Assembly (NCBI RefSeq): GCF_007747215.1
Contig: NZ_CP036273.1
Span: 186,001 to 250,000, forward strand
Length of the DNA: 64,000 nucleotides
DNA from: Urbifossiella limnaea
GTDB taxonomy: Bacteria; Planctomycetota; Planctomycetia; Gemmatales; Gemmataceae
Direction of reading: 5' to 3'
The translations under genes and the position numbers were made by a program. Below the pieces are notes generated by a model. It searched no databases. It was given only the letters and a program-made list of their open reading frames with translations, and was not told the DNA's origin. This document shows positions 55,263 through 64,000 of this stretch, in pieces. Position 1 is the stretch's first letter. The number at the start of each line of letters is the position of its first letter.

Positions 55263-56582
55263 TTACGCCAGCAGCTCGCGCCGCGTGTGCCCTTCGCGCA
55301 CGATGTCGATCGGCCGGTCGCCGGGGCTCATCAGCCGCTTGTCGGCGTCGACGCCCAGGCAGGTGTACACCGTGTGCGCCAGGTCCTCGACCGTCAGCCC
55401 GTCCTCGTCCGGCTCGCTCGCCGTCGCGTCCGACTTGCCGTACACGAAGCCCTTCTTCACCCCGCCGCCGGCCAGCACCACGCTGAACACCTTCGGCCAG
55501 TGGTCGCGGCCGGCGGTGCCGTTGATCTTCGGCGTGCGGCCGAACTCGCTCGAAATCATCACCAGCGTGCTGTCGAGCATCCCCTTCGACTTCAGGTCCG
55601 AGATCAGCGCCGCGTACGCCTGGTCGAACGCCGGCAGCTGGCTCCGCGTGCCGCCGACGATGCCGTTGTGCAGGTCCCAGCCGCCGTAGGTCAGCGTCAC
55701 GAACCGCACGCCGCTCTCCACGAGGCGCCGGGCCATCAGCAGCCGCTGCCCGGCGGCGTTGCGGCCGTAGGCGTCGCGGACCTTCGGGTCCTCGGCGTTG
55801 ATGTCGAACGCGGCCCGCGCCCGCTCGCTGCTGATGAGGCCGTAGGCCCGCTGGTAGAAGGTGTCCATCGCGTCGAGGTTGTCCGACTTCTCGCGGCTGC
55901 GGAAGTGCTCGTTCACCGTGTCCATCATGTTGCGGCGGACGGTGAACCGCTCCTGCGACACGCCGCCGGGCAGCGCCAGGTCCTGGACGCGGAAGCCGGC
56001 GTTGGCCGGGTCGCTGCCGAGGCTGAACGGGGCGTACGCGCTGCTGAGGTAGCCGCTGCCGGCGTAGTTCGTCGGCATGCTCGGGATGGCGACGTACGGC
56101 GGCAGGTTGTTCCGCACGCCGAGCTCGTGGCTGACCACGCTCCCCATGCTCGGGAAGGTGATGGCCGGGCTCGGCCGGTAGCCGGTGAACATGTTGTGGG
56201 TGCCGCGCTCGTGCGCCGCCTCGCCGTGCGTCATGGCGCGGGCGATGGTCAGCTGGTCGGCCACCTGGGCGGTCTTCGTCAGGCACTCGTTGAACACCAC
56301 GCCTTCGAGCTTAGTCTGGGTGGTGCCCATCTCGCCGCGGTATTCCACCGGCGCGAACGGCTTCGGGTCCCAGCTCTCCTGGTGGGCCATGCCGCCGGGC
56401 ATGAAGATGTGGATGACCGCCTGCGCCTTCGCCTGCCGGGCCGGGGCGGCCGCGGGCTGCTGGGCCTGCGCCTCGGCGCGGAGGAACTGGTCGAGCGTGA
56501 GGCCGAGGCCGCCGAGGTAACCGACGTGGAGGAAGTTCCGACGGTTGAGCGGCGACCCGGGACACAGGCGCGACAGGTTCAT
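55263..56582 (-). CDS. Tat-exported DUF1501 protein
   Basis: 439 residues from ATG 56582. [21 protein letters not shown] is cut as a Tat signal: the twin arginine (RR) then a hydrophobic stretch ending before AEAQAQ. The DUF1501 core (sulfatase/alkaline-phosphatase superfamily fold) shows IHIFMPGGMAHQESWDPK, NMFTGYRPSPAITFPSMGS, STLVMISSEFGRTPKINGT and GRDHWPKVFSVVLAGGGVK. It is the first gene of the DUF1501-PPC-TM-TA-DUF1549-cytochrome block, all leftward. The Tat route implies folding with a cofactor in the cytoplasm. Confidence 0.92.
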   Translation of the reverse strand: MNLSRLCPGSPLNRRNFLHVGYLGGLGLTLDQFLRAEAQAQQPAAAPARQAKAQAVIHIFMPGGMAHQESWDPKPFAPVEYRGEMGTTQTKLEGVVFNECLTKTAQVADQLTIARAMTHGEAAHERGTHNMFTGYRPSPAITFPSMGSVVSHELGVRNNLPPYVAIPSMPTNYAGSGYLSSAYAPFSLGSDPANAGFRVQDLALPGGVSQERFTVRRNMMDTVNEHFRSREKSDNLDAMDTFYQRAYGLISSERARAAFDINAEDPKVRDAYGRNAAGQRLLMARRLVESGVRFVTLTYGGWDLHNGIVGGTRSQLPAFDQAYAALISDLKSKGMLDSTLVMISSEFGRTPKINGTAGRDHWPKVFSVVLAGGGVKKGFVYGKSDATASEPDEDGLTVEDLAHTVYTCLGVDADKRLMSPGDRPIDIVREGHTRRELLA

Positions 56583-56872
56583 CGGGGACTCCGTTCGATT
56601 ACTGGTTAGTGGGCGACCCCACTCGGGGGCTGTCAGGCACGGGTCGGGCGGCCGACCGGTCGGCGGGGAGGGCGGGCACACCGCGGGCCGTGACCCGCTT
56701 CTGTGCAAGGTGGATGATAGTCGGTCAGGAAAGGCGCGTCAATTCAGCAAGAGGGAGATTCTGGCCCGTTTTGGAGGGTCGTCCGGGGTGCGCCGGGCGT
56801 GCCGATTTTCTGGACCGATGCCCAAATGTAGGTTACATTTGTCCACGTGTCAAGCCGGCAGCCGCCCCCGCG
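56583..56872. promoter_or_regulatory. Control region of the DUF1501 operon with AAATGTA/TACATTT dyad
   Basis: 290 bp with no ORF of merit. AAATGTAGGTTACATTT (56824-56840) is a perfect 7-bp-arm dyad with a 3-nt spacer in an AT-rich patch, like a dimeric repressor site. It lies 242 nt upstream of the DUF1501 start and 33 nt after the NuoM-like gene stop. No clear -10/-35 pair was found. Confidence 0.45.
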
Positions 56873-58201
56873 TCAGCGCGGGTTCCGTTCGCGGAGCAGC
56901 GTCTCGGCCGCGTGAAACCGCGACGCCACCAGCGCCTGCGGCACCAGCCCGCCGCCCAACAACAGCGCCGCCAGCACCAGCACGGCGAACCGCTCCTTGG
57001 GGGTGATCCCGACCGCCACTGGCGACGCCGACTTCGCCCCCGTGAACAGCAGCAGGTACGCCCGCACCACGGCGATGCCGTTCACCGCCGCCGCCAGCAC
57101 CAGCACCACGCCCACGAACAGGTTCGCGTCCACCGCCCCGTCCATCAACAGTTCGGCCGCCACGAACCCCAGCGTGCCGGGGAAGCCGACGCTGCCGAGG
57201 CCGGTCAGCAGGAAGCACACGGCCAGCGCCGGCGACCGGGCGTACAGCCCCTGGTGCCCGGCCAGCGACAGCCGGCCGTAGCGGGCCTCCACCGCCCGCA
57301 GCGTCAGCCCCAGCCCGCCGAGCGACAGCACCACCGACACCCACAGGCACAGCGCTCCGGTCAGGCTGATGACGGTGTGCAGCTCCAGCCCGACGAGCAC
57401 GAGCGAGGCGTGGCTGAGGAACAGGTACGCGAAGAACCGCCGGGCGTCGCGCTGCACCACCGCCATGCCGGCGGCGTACACGGCCGTGACCAGCGAGAAC
57501 GCGCCGATGCCGGTGAGCACCCAGTCCGGGGCCACCGGCAGCACCAGCCGCAGCGCCGCGTACACGCCGGCGATCGGGGCCACGAACAGCAGCGCCGTGC
57601 CGAACGACCCGTGCTCGAACAGGTCGGCTACCCACAGGTGGACGGGCACGGTGCCGCTCCGCACCAGGATGGCCGCCATCAGCGCCACCGCGCCCCACTC
57701 GGCGCCGGCCTCCACGCCCGCCCACCCGGCCGTCAGCAGGCCGACGAACAGCGCCATGTGCAGGACGTACACCCGCGTCGGCTTGCCGCGCTTCACCAGC
57801 TCGATGAACGGCAGCACCGTCGCCGCCGACAGCAGGGCGATCAGCGGCCACGGGTCGATGGTGGCGAACGTGGCCAGCCGCACGGCCTCGCCGGCGAGGT
57901 GGCCGGTGAACGACACGCGGTTCATCTTCGTCCGGGCGGTCGCCAGCACGGTCAGGACGTGGAGCAGCGCCACCAGCGGGAGGAGCGGGGCGCTGAGCTC
58001 GTCGACGCGAAACAGCCCCGGGCCCGTCGCCCCGGCGGCGAACGCCAGCCCGGCGAGTACGGCGCAGCCCAGCGTGGCGAGGCTGAAGCCGAGGCACCAG
58101 CGCCCGGCCGTGGGGATGTCGCGGACACGGCCAACGACCGCCGCGCCGAGCAGCGGCACGGCGACGGTCAGGTCGGCCCACGGGAGCGACAGCCAGGTCA
58201 T
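56873..58201 (-). CDS. NuoM/NuoN-like proton-conducting membrane subunit
   Basis: 442 residues, about 12 membrane helices. Antiporter-type core: the helix-with-lysine region [20 protein letters not shown] and [20 protein letters not shown], where the HLW and conserved Lys/Glu residues resemble NuoM/L half-channels. It starts in an ATGA overlap with the NuoL-like gene. In a DAB transporter only one such subunit is normal, so this is an extra one. It is probably the second proton-translocating subunit of the complex; a stand-alone antiporter is the alternative. Confidence 0.8.
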   Translation of the reverse strand: MTWLSLPWADLTVAVPLLGAAVVGRVRDIPTAGRWCLGFSLATLGCAVLAGLAFAAGATGPGLFRVDELSAPLLPLVALLHVLTVLATARTKMNRVSFTGHLAGEAVRLATFATIDPWPLIALLSAATVLPFIELVKRGKPTRVYVLHMALFVGLLTAGWAGVEAGAEWGAVALMAAILVRSGTVPVHLWVADLFEHGSFGTALLFVAPIAGVYAALRLVLPVAPDWVLTGIGAFSLVTAVYAAGMAVVQRDARRFFAYLFLSHASLVLVGLELHTVISLTGALCLWVSVVLSLGGLGLTLRAVEARYGRLSLAGHQGLYARSPALAVCFLLTGLGSVGFPGTLGFVAAELLMDGAVDANLFVGVVLVLAAAVNGIAVVRAYLLLFTGAKSASPVAVGITPKERFAVLVLAALLLGGGLVPQALVASRFHAAETLLRERNPR

Positions 58202-59607
58202 GCGGACTCCGACAAGGAACGGTCACCCGGCTCGCCGGGGGCGCGCGTCCCCGCCAGCGCGGCGGTGGCCCGGCGTTCCAGCGCGTCGAACCAGCCGAAC
58301 AGCGCCGCGAACGGGCGGGCCACGTAGTCCGTCAGCACCGCGTCGAGGTAGCCGCGCTCCAGCGCGAACCGGTACAGCCCCGGCCGGCCGAACACCCCGG
58401 GCGGCGGCAGCCGCGCCCCGATCGCGTTCTCCAGCGCCCGCTGGTCCTGAAGGAACGTCGGGGCGCGCACGAACTGCAGCGTCCGCAGGCAGGCGTGGCC
58501 CAGCAGGTGGACCAGCGGCACGTACCGGAACCACTCGCCTAGCCAGTACCCGGCGCCGACCTCCGCCACGATCAGCCCCACCTGCGTCAGCGACGCGAAC
58601 GACAGCGCCGACTTGATGTCCGTCTGCACCCGCCCGGCCAGCGCGGCGTACGCCGCCGTCGCGAGCCCGAGCGCCAGCACCGCCGCCGACAGCCCCGCCG
58701 ACGTGTCCAGCAGCGGGCTGACGCGCAGCAGCAGGAACGCCCCCAGGTGGACCGACAGCGCCCCGTAGAACACGGCGCTGGACGGCGTCGGCCCCTCCAT
58801 CGCCCGCGGCAGCCAGCCGGAGAACGGCACCAGCGCCGACTTCCCCGCCGCCGCCACCAGCAGCAGCCCGCTGACGGCCAGCACCTGGGCGCCGCTCAGG
58901 TGGACCTCGCCGTGCGGCCACGGGCCGGGGCCGAGGACGCGGTCCAAGTTCCCCTCGCCGCTCAGGTGGTGGAGGATGACCGCCGCCAGCAGCAGGGCCG
59001 CGTCGGACACGCGGTACACGGTCCACACGCGCAGCCCGTTCCGGCTCGGCGCCGGCCGCTCCTGGAAGAACGCCACCAGCAGCGCGCTGGACAGGCCGAC
59101 CAGCTCCCACCCGGCGAACAGCGTCTCAATGGTGCCGGCCAGCGAGGTGATGACCATGCCGGCCATGAACACGGCGTACAGGACGAAGAACCGGTTGTAC
59201 CCCGGCTCGCGGTGCATGTACCGCACGGCGAACGCCCCGATCGTCCCGCACAGCACCAGCGACAGCGCCGCGAACGGCACCGACAGCCGGTCGAAGACGA
59301 ACGTCACGGCGAAGTGGTAGTGCGGGGCGGAGTCGTGGTGGCCGACGTGGACCCAGTCGCCGAGGCCGACGACGACGTGCCGGGTGTCCCCGGTCAACAT
59401 GAGTACGAAGACGGCGACGACCGCCGCGAGGCCGACGCCGGTCGTGACGGCCACGGCCCGCGCTGCGGCCCGCTCCGACAGCGGCCGGTCGAGCAGCGAG
59501 GGGATGCCGAGTACGGCCACGAGCGCCGCCGGGGCGGCGACGACGAGCGTGCCCAGGAGCGTCAGCGGCGACGCCTGGAGTAGGGCGGCCGGGTCGAAAA
59601 GCGGCAT
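58198..59607 (-). CDS. dabB: DabB: NuoL-like subunit of inorganic-carbon transporter
   Basis: 469 residues with about 13 membrane helices. The NuoL-type core is clear: [58 protein letters not shown] (the conserved Lys, PFSxWLPxAMxxPTPxS motif) and [20 protein letters not shown]. DabB forms a complex with DabA and drives CO2 hydration/bicarbonate accumulation from a cation gradient. It lies 118 nt downstream of dabA on the same strand; the gap has short GTGCGTSGT repeats. It lacks the C-terminal NuoL amphipathic helix, as DabB does. Confidence 0.88.
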   Translation of the reverse strand: MPLFDPAALLQASPLTLLGTLVVAAPAALVAVLGIPSLLDRPLSERAAARAVAVTTGVGLAAVVAVFVLMLTGDTRHVVVGLGDWVHVGHHDSAPHYHFAVTFVFDRLSVPFAALSLVLCGTIGAFAVRYMHREPGYNRFFVLYAVFMAGMVITSLAGTIETLFAGWELVGLSSALLVAFFQERPAPSRNGLRVWTVYRVSDAALLLAAVILHHLSGEGNLDRVLGPGPWPHGEVHLSGAQVLAVSGLLLVAAAGKSALVPFSGWLPRAMEGPTPSSAVFYGALSVHLGAFLLLRVSPLLDTSAGLSAAVLALGLATAAYAALAGRVQTDIKSALSFASLTQVGLIVAEVGAGYWLGEWFRYVPLVHLLGHACLRTLQFVRAPTFLQDQRALENAIGARLPPPGVFGRPGLYRFALERGYLDAVLTDYVARPFAALFGWFDALERRATAALAGTRAPGEPGDRSLSESA

Positions 59608-59725
59608 CGGGCGGGCGTCCTCCGGGGTGCAGGTCGGGGTCGAGGTGGTCCGTCACCACCCGTGCGTCGTCTGTGGTGCGTGCGTGGTGTCGTGTTCCGT
59701 CGTGCGTGGTTCGCCCCCTCACCCC

Positions 59726-62700
59726 TCAACCGACCGCCGGCCCGATCTCCGCGAACTCCAGGTGGTCGCGCCAGCCGCGGTACCAGTCGGCCGAGGTCGC
59801 CGCCCGCGGCAGGTGGTCCGCCTGCGGCTCGTACGGCACCCACGCCCCGGCCTTGTACACCCGCAGCTCGTTCGTGTCCGGCGCCTGCACCGCCACCCGC
59901 ACCCAGCCGTTCGCCGTCAGCGCCCGGCCGAGCGGGTTGTTCGCCAGGATGTGGTCCATCACCGCCGGCGTCGTCTCGCACACGATCAGCAGCCGCACCG
60001 GCTCGTGGATCTCCGTCATCTGCCACGGCAGGCCGGTCCGCAGGTCGCTCTGCGCGCCGTCCATCACGCCCAGCAGCGCGGTCACGTTGTGCGGCAGCTT
60101 CGTGCCGCACCCGTAGCCCGCCGGGTCCACGTGCGAGAAGTAGTACTCCAGGTTGATCCCGCCGCACACCGGGAAGATGGCCCCCATCGTGCGGGCCAGG
60201 ACGTCGCCGGTCGCGTTGTCCTGCGTCGGGTCGTAGGAGGTCAGGAACGCGCGCCGGTCGAAGTACAGGCCGCGCGTCCGCTCCCGCCGGCCGACGTGCA
60301 CGATGGCGTTCGTCGCGTGCCCCAACTCCGGCCGCGTCTGGGCCAGGTCCTCGCTCCGCCCCTCGACGTGCCGGCGGGCCTCCTCGAACGTCAGGTCCAG
60401 CCGGGCCGACATGAACCGCCGGCACCGCTCGTGGGCGTTCCGGTCGCACGCCTGATCGATCTCGTCCCGGACGCGGTTCAGCTCGCCGCGGTGGCCGTCC
60501 GGCACGCGGTCCAGGTCGAACAGCGTGACGCGGTCGTTGCACGTGTTGTGGACCCCGCCGACGAACCACGTCTCTTCGGGGACGTGAATGCCCCGCGCGG
60601 CCAGGCCGCGGCGGACGCGCGGGTCGTTGAGCACGGTGGCCACGCCGCGGCCGTTCGGCGCCCCGGGGCTGCCGCCGCACGCCCCGCAGTCGTAGGCCGA
60701 CCGGTGCGGGTTGTTCATGCTCGACGAGCCGTGCCCGACCGTGAACACCAGCCGGGCGAAGCCGGAAATCAGCCCCACGTCGCGGAGCAGCCGCTCGCCG
60801 ATGTCCACCATCTCGTCGAGGGTAAAGCCCAGGTTGCCGTTCTCCGGGCCGGGCGTGGCGGCCGGGTTCCGCTCGAGCCGCAGCCGCGTCTTGGGGGCAC
60901 GTTGAACGTACCCCGCCACCCGGTCGCGGAACCGCGCCGTCAGCCGCGGGAACAGCGTCCGCGCCACCAGCGGGATGCCGGCGAGCACGCCGAAGCTGCC
61001 GGTCAGGACCGCGCCGAGCGCCATGCTGCGGGTGCCGACGTGGGCCTGGTGCGCCGCGGCGCCGAGCACCTGCTGCGTCCGCCGCAGCCGGCGGTGGGCC
61101 CCTTCGAGCTGCTCCTCGGCCTGCTCCTCCACCCAGTGCGCCGGCGTCAGCACGATCGGGCACAGCGGCACGAAGTGCGCCTCGGTCGCGCCGCGGTAGT
61201 ACATCGCCAGCGCGAAGAAGCCGGCGGCGCCGAACGTCTGCGCGTCCGGCGCCACCTCCTCGACGTGCCGGCGGAACGACTCCTCGCGCTCGTCCAGGCA
61301 GGTGATGAGCTGGAACCGCGGGGTGGTGGTCCGGGCCTGCCGCGGGTGCAGGGCCAGGGCGTCGAGCGTCTGGATGGTGAAGCGCCGCTCGTAGGCCAGG
61401 TGGAACACCCGCCGCCGCTCGATCTCGCCGAAGGCTTCCACCTCGGCGGCGAGTTCGGCCCACGCGGCGGGCGTCAGCCGGTTCAGCTCGTCCGGCGACC
61501 AGCCGAGCACCTGCGCGAGCTGGAACACCGGCATGGCCCGCTGCCCGGCCGTCGGCGGTGCCGCCGCGGGCACCCGCGCCTTCAGCGCGTCCCGCAGCGC
61601 GGCCAACTCGCCGGCGTAGCCCAGCTCGGCCTTCGCCACGTGGGCCAGCGCCAGCCGGTCGAGCAGCAGCCGGACCGCGAGGAACTCGACGAGGCTCCCC
61701 TTCGGGATGGGCACGGCGACGCGGTCGGCGCGGATCTCGACCTCGCGCACCATGCCGCCCCAGCCGCGCAGCGCCAGCAGCGTGGCGGAAAGAAAATCGT
61801 CCCACTCGTCCTCGGCGACGCCGAGCGCGGCCAGCGACTGCCGCACCGATTCGAGCGGGCCGACGTTCGCGTCACGCACGCGGGCCGCCTCGGCGGCGAG
61901 GGCCTTCAGCCAGAGGTCCGGCGGGCCGCCGGGCCGGCCGTACAGCGCGAGGAAGGCGTGGTACAGGCCGCGCTCGCGGTCCGGCAGCGGCCAGTGCGAC
62001 ACGCCCTGATCCAGGAACGCGGCGCAGAACCGCGTCAGCACGTCGTGCACGAGCGAGTCGGTGTCGGCGCCGGTGGCGCCCAGCAGCAGGTCGCGGTGGC
62101 GCCGCGGGCCGGCCGGCGGCACCGGCGCGGCGGGGACGCCACGGAGGCCGGCGCCGCAGACGCGCCACAGGGCGGTGAGCGCGAACGCCTCCCACGCGGC
62201 CTCGTCCCACGTCTCGATCCCGCCGACGCGGAACCCCTCGAACAGCCCGGCGCCTTCCGCCCGGCCGCGCAGGTCGCGCATCACCCACCGCCGCGTCTCG
62301 GACACGAGCCGGCCGCGGTCGGCGGCGGACACGTCGGGCCGGCAGCGGCGCAGGGCGTCGGTCTCGGCGAGGAACCAGTCGAGCTCGGCGGCGGGGCCGG
62401 TCCACACGGTGAACCGCAGCATCGCCAGCCGCAGCTCGAGCCGCGAGGCGAGGCCGACGACCGACTCGTCGGCGCGGCCGCCGAGGTCGTCGCGGAGGAC
62501 GGCGCGGAGGCCGTCGAACCGGATGCGGCCGCGGCGGAGCTCGGCCCGGTAGCGCTCCTCACTCAGGTACGGCTGACAGCCGAACACGCGGGCGGCCTGC
62601 GCCACCGCCTCGTCGAACGTGAGGTGCTCGAAGGCGTGCAGCGTGTTGTGGTGGATGAAGACGGTGATCGGCCCCTGCGCCGGCAGGAGGTGGGCGGCGT

Positions 62701-62752
62701 GGTCGACGGCGCGGGCGAGACGGTCGTCCGGGGCATCACTGCGCTCGCCCAT
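59726..62752 (-). CDS. dabA: DabA: DUF2309 subunit of inorganic-carbon transporter
   Basis: 1008 residues, the normal DabA length, from ATG 62752 with GAGG five bases ahead; a TTG 33 nt upstream would add 11 residues. Zinc-site motifs of the carbonic-anhydrase-like active centre: ITCLDEREES (Cys and Asp, about 485-487) and TVGHGSSSMNNPHRSAYDCG (His674, Cys689), plus the N-terminal FIHHNTLHAFEHLTFDEAV. DabA binds CO2 and hydrates it vectorially to bicarbonate with DabB. In a heterotroph this supports carboxylation reactions at ambient CO2. Upstream neighbour is a divergent histidine kinase. Confidence 0.93.
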   Translation of the reverse strand: MGERSDAPDDRLARAVDHAAHLLPAQGPITVFIHHNTLHAFEHLTFDEAVAQAARVFGCQPYLSEERYRAELRRGRIRFDGLRAVLRDDLGGRADESVVGLASRLELRLAMLRFTVWTGPAAELDWFLAETDALRRCRPDVSAADRGRLVSETRRWVMRDLRGRAEGAGLFEGFRVGGIETWDEAAWEAFALTALWRVCGAGLRGVPAAPVPPAGPRRHRDLLLGATGADTDSLVHDVLTRFCAAFLDQGVSHWPLPDRERGLYHAFLALYGRPGGPPDLWLKALAAEAARVRDANVGPLESVRQSLAALGVAEDEWDDFLSATLLALRGWGGMVREVEIRADRVAVPIPKGSLVEFLAVRLLLDRLALAHVAKAELGYAGELAALRDALKARVPAAAPPTAGQRAMPVFQLAQVLGWSPDELNRLTPAAWAELAAEVEAFGEIERRRVFHLAYERRFTIQTLDALALHPRQARTTTPRFQLITCLDEREESFRRHVEEVAPDAQTFGAAGFFALAMYYRGATEAHFVPLCPIVLTPAHWVEEQAEEQLEGAHRRLRRTQQVLGAAAHQAHVGTRSMALGAVLTGSFGVLAGIPLVARTLFPRLTARFRDRVAGYVQRAPKTRLRLERNPAATPGPENGNLGFTLDEMVDIGERLLRDVGLISGFARLVFTVGHGSSSMNNPHRSAYDCGACGGSPGAPNGRGVATVLNDPRVRRGLAARGIHVPEETWFVGGVHNTCNDRVTLFDLDRVPDGHRGELNRVRDEIDQACDRNAHERCRRFMSARLDLTFEEARRHVEGRSEDLAQTRPELGHATNAIVHVGRRERTRGLYFDRRAFLTSYDPTQDNATGDVLARTMGAIFPVCGGINLEYYFSHVDPAGYGCGTKLPHNVTALLGVMDGAQSDLRTGLPWQMTEIHEPVRLLIVCETTPAVMDHILANNPLGRALTANGWVRVAVQAPDTNELRVYKAGAWVPYEPQADHLPRAATSADWYRGWRDHLEFAEIGPAVG

Positions 62753-62951
62753 CGCGCCCTCGTGGTGTTCGAAAGCGAACCACAACGCATTCCCGGTGCC
62801 GCAGCCGGGCGTGGCCGATTTCGTGGCGAAACCGCTCGCCCGGCCGCCCGGCGGGTGGTGCCGCGGCGGTCACCGTGGTCGCGCGGCGGCCACCCTGGCG
62901 ACGCCCGGCTCGCCGCCGGTACAACACCCCCGTCCCCGCGCGGAGGTCGTC

Positions 62952-64000
62952 ATGCCCGGGTTCCGCCTCCGCTACCTCGGGCCGGTCGTCCTCACCACCC
63001 TGTGCCTCGTCTCGCTCTGCGGCATCACCGCCGTGTCGTTGTTCTACCAACAGGCCGCCGTCACCCGGGTCCTCCGCGAGGAGTTCACCAGTCGCAAGGC
63101 CGCGTCCGACCTGCGCGGCACCCTCAACGTGCTCATCGCCCTGGAGACGAACCACGTCGAGACCGTGTCCGACCTGCACGCCCGCGCCCAGGCCCAGATC
63201 GCCCAGACCCGCCGGCACGCCGACACCCCGTCCGAGCAGAGCCTGACCGACCGGATGGGCGACGGCTTCGGCCAGTACCTCCATCTGTGGCAGACCCTGC
63301 CGCCGCCCGCCGCCGCCGACCACGAGGCCCGCGTCGCCGACGCCACCCGCTTCCTCGAAGCCCACGTCCTGCTGCCGTGCCGCGAGCTGGAGGAGTACAA
63401 CGACAGCCGCGTCGAGGAGGCCGTGCGCGAGCACGAACAAACGCTCCGCAACATGGTCTGGGGGCTGGCCACCGTCGCCGGCCTCGGCGGGTTCGCCGGC
63501 GTCGTGCTCGGGTTCGGCGTCGCCCGCGGGCTGAGCCGGTCGATCCGCCGGCTGGAGGTGCAGATCCGCGACGCCGCCGGCAAGCTCGGCCCCGACCCGG
63601 CCGAGATCGTCGTCACCGGCGACGGCGACTTCCACGGCCTGCACGCCCAACTCGACCAGCTCGCGGGGCGGATCGAGGAGGCGGTGCAGACCATCCAGCA
63701 GCGCGACCGCGAGGTGCTCCGGGCCGAGCAGCTGGCGGCCGTCGGCCAGCTCGCCGCCGGCGTGGCCCACGAGATCCGCAACCCGCTCACGTCGATCAAG
63801 ATGCTCGTCCAGGCCGGGCTCGAGGACGGCGGCGGCCTCACCGCCGCCGACATGCGCGTCATCGAGGGCGAGGTCCGCCGCACCGAGCGGTCGCTGCAAA
63901 CGTTCCTCGACTTCGCCCGCCCGCCGAAGCCGCGGCGGGAGCGGTTCGACCTCACCGCCCTGGTCGGCGGCGTCGTCGAGCTGATCCGCGGCCGGGCCGT
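62952..64000 (+). CDS. Sensor histidine kinase (partial, runs off right edge)
   Basis: 349 codons visible from ATG 62952, with GGAGG 5 nt upstream. Two membrane helices (VVLTTLCLVSLCGITAVSLF and GLATVAGLGGFAGVVLGFGV) enclose a ~120-residue extracytoplasmic sensor, helical by look. A HAMP-like linker then leads to the dimerisation helix QLAAGVAHEIRNPLTSIKML with phospho-acceptor His in HEIRNP. The HATPase domain lies outside the window. It belongs to the NtrB/ZraS-like HisKA family, whose partners are often sigma-54 activators. It is divergent from dabA by about 200 bp and could regulate it. Confidence 0.92.
   Translation, partial: MPGFRLRYLGPVVLTTLCLVSLCGITAVSLFYQQAAVTRVLREEFTSRKAASDLRGTLNVLIALETNHVETVSDLHARAQAQIAQTRRHADTPSEQSLTDRMGDGFGQYLHLWQTLPPPAAADHEARVADATRFLEAHVLLPCRELEEYNDSRVEEAVREHEQTLRNMVWGLATVAGLGGFAGVVLGFGVARGLSRSIRRLEVQIRDAAGKLGPDPAEIVVTGDGDFHGLHAQLDQLAGRIEEAVQTIQQRDREVLRAEQLAAVGQLAAGVAHEIRNPLTSIKMLVQAGLEDGGGLTAADMRVIEGEVRRTERSLQTFLDFARPPKPRRERFDLTALVGGVVELIRGRA

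Overview
The window reads as a chromosome segment of a high-GC (roughly 70% by eye) member of the Planctomycetota, most likely a Gemmataceae relative. The markers are a DUF1559 prepilin-like protein, a TIGR02996 repeat-companion/leucine-rich-repeat protein, a DUF1501 + pre-peptidase + DUF1549/DUF1553 + cytochrome-c/WD40 gene block, an ECF sigma factor coupled to a membrane Ser/Thr kinase, MJ0042-type zinc-ribbon membrane proteins and a very large zinc-ribbon/PQQ-propeller protein. No rRNA, tRNA, CRISPR array, transposase or integrase was recognised.

Layout. 1-2.9 kb: phage-like large (cut by the left edge) and small terminase genes, then a lipase. 3-9.3 kb: a beta-hydroxyacid dehydrogenase, an aldehyde dehydrogenase, mutY, an FHA protein and a lipoprotein solute-binding protein. 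9.4-14.7 kb: yidD-rnpA, a DnaJ/CbpA-type chaperone and the zinc-ribbon/PQQ giant. 14.8-18.2 kb: a candidate toxin-antitoxin pair, a DUF1080 protein, a MATE transporter and a glycine-rich exported protein. 18.3-22.7 kb: a SWIM/SNF2 helicase, a HEPN-containing gene pair and a TIGR02996-LRR protein. 22.8-28.6 kb: DUF1559, two tandem zinc-ribbon membrane paralogues, a four-helix-bundle gene bracketed by GGGGTGAR arrays, a NYN nuclease and a UPF0104-type membrane protein. 28.6-30.7 kb: an AAA ATPase + HNH nuclease pair resembling Septu antiphage defence. 31-36.5 kb: sucC without sucD, a lipoprotein, and a kinase/ECF sigma operon. 36.6-46 kb: tspO, an Ldh2-type dehydrogenase, rarD, an M24 peptidase, an SGNH hydrolase, two envelope proteins, a metallo-beta-lactamase-fold protein and an FHA-GAF-HD-GYP regulator. 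46.3-46.4 kb: a promoter-hairpin-T-tract unit that looks like a small RNA. 46.9-56.6 kb: the planctomycete DUF1501/DUF1549/cytochrome operon, with a ParE/RelE-type TA module inside it. 56.9-62.8 kb: a DAB-type inorganic-carbon transporter (dabA, a NuoL-like dabB and an extra NuoM-like subunit). 63-64 kb: the start of a sensor histidine kinase.

The most unusual signal is not a gene. I count sixteen large inverted or tandem repeats, and fourteen of them lie within about 15 nt of a stop codon or overlap one. They fall into families: (1) a ~190-220 bp modular palindrome (1830-2020, 5439-5655, 55054-55257) with constant blocks and slots in which different small hairpins are swapped while complementarity is kept; (2) GCCGCTTGCGGC-type palindromes, two of them perfect over 42 bp; (3) ~29-30 bp arms whose halves are themselves hairpins, one copy of which is translated as the C-terminal tail of RarD; (4) single long inverted repeats, including a perfect 48-bp-arm one; (5) GGGGTGAR arrays. 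They look like a genome-wide set of 3'-end structured elements and are the best candidate here for an undescribed system.
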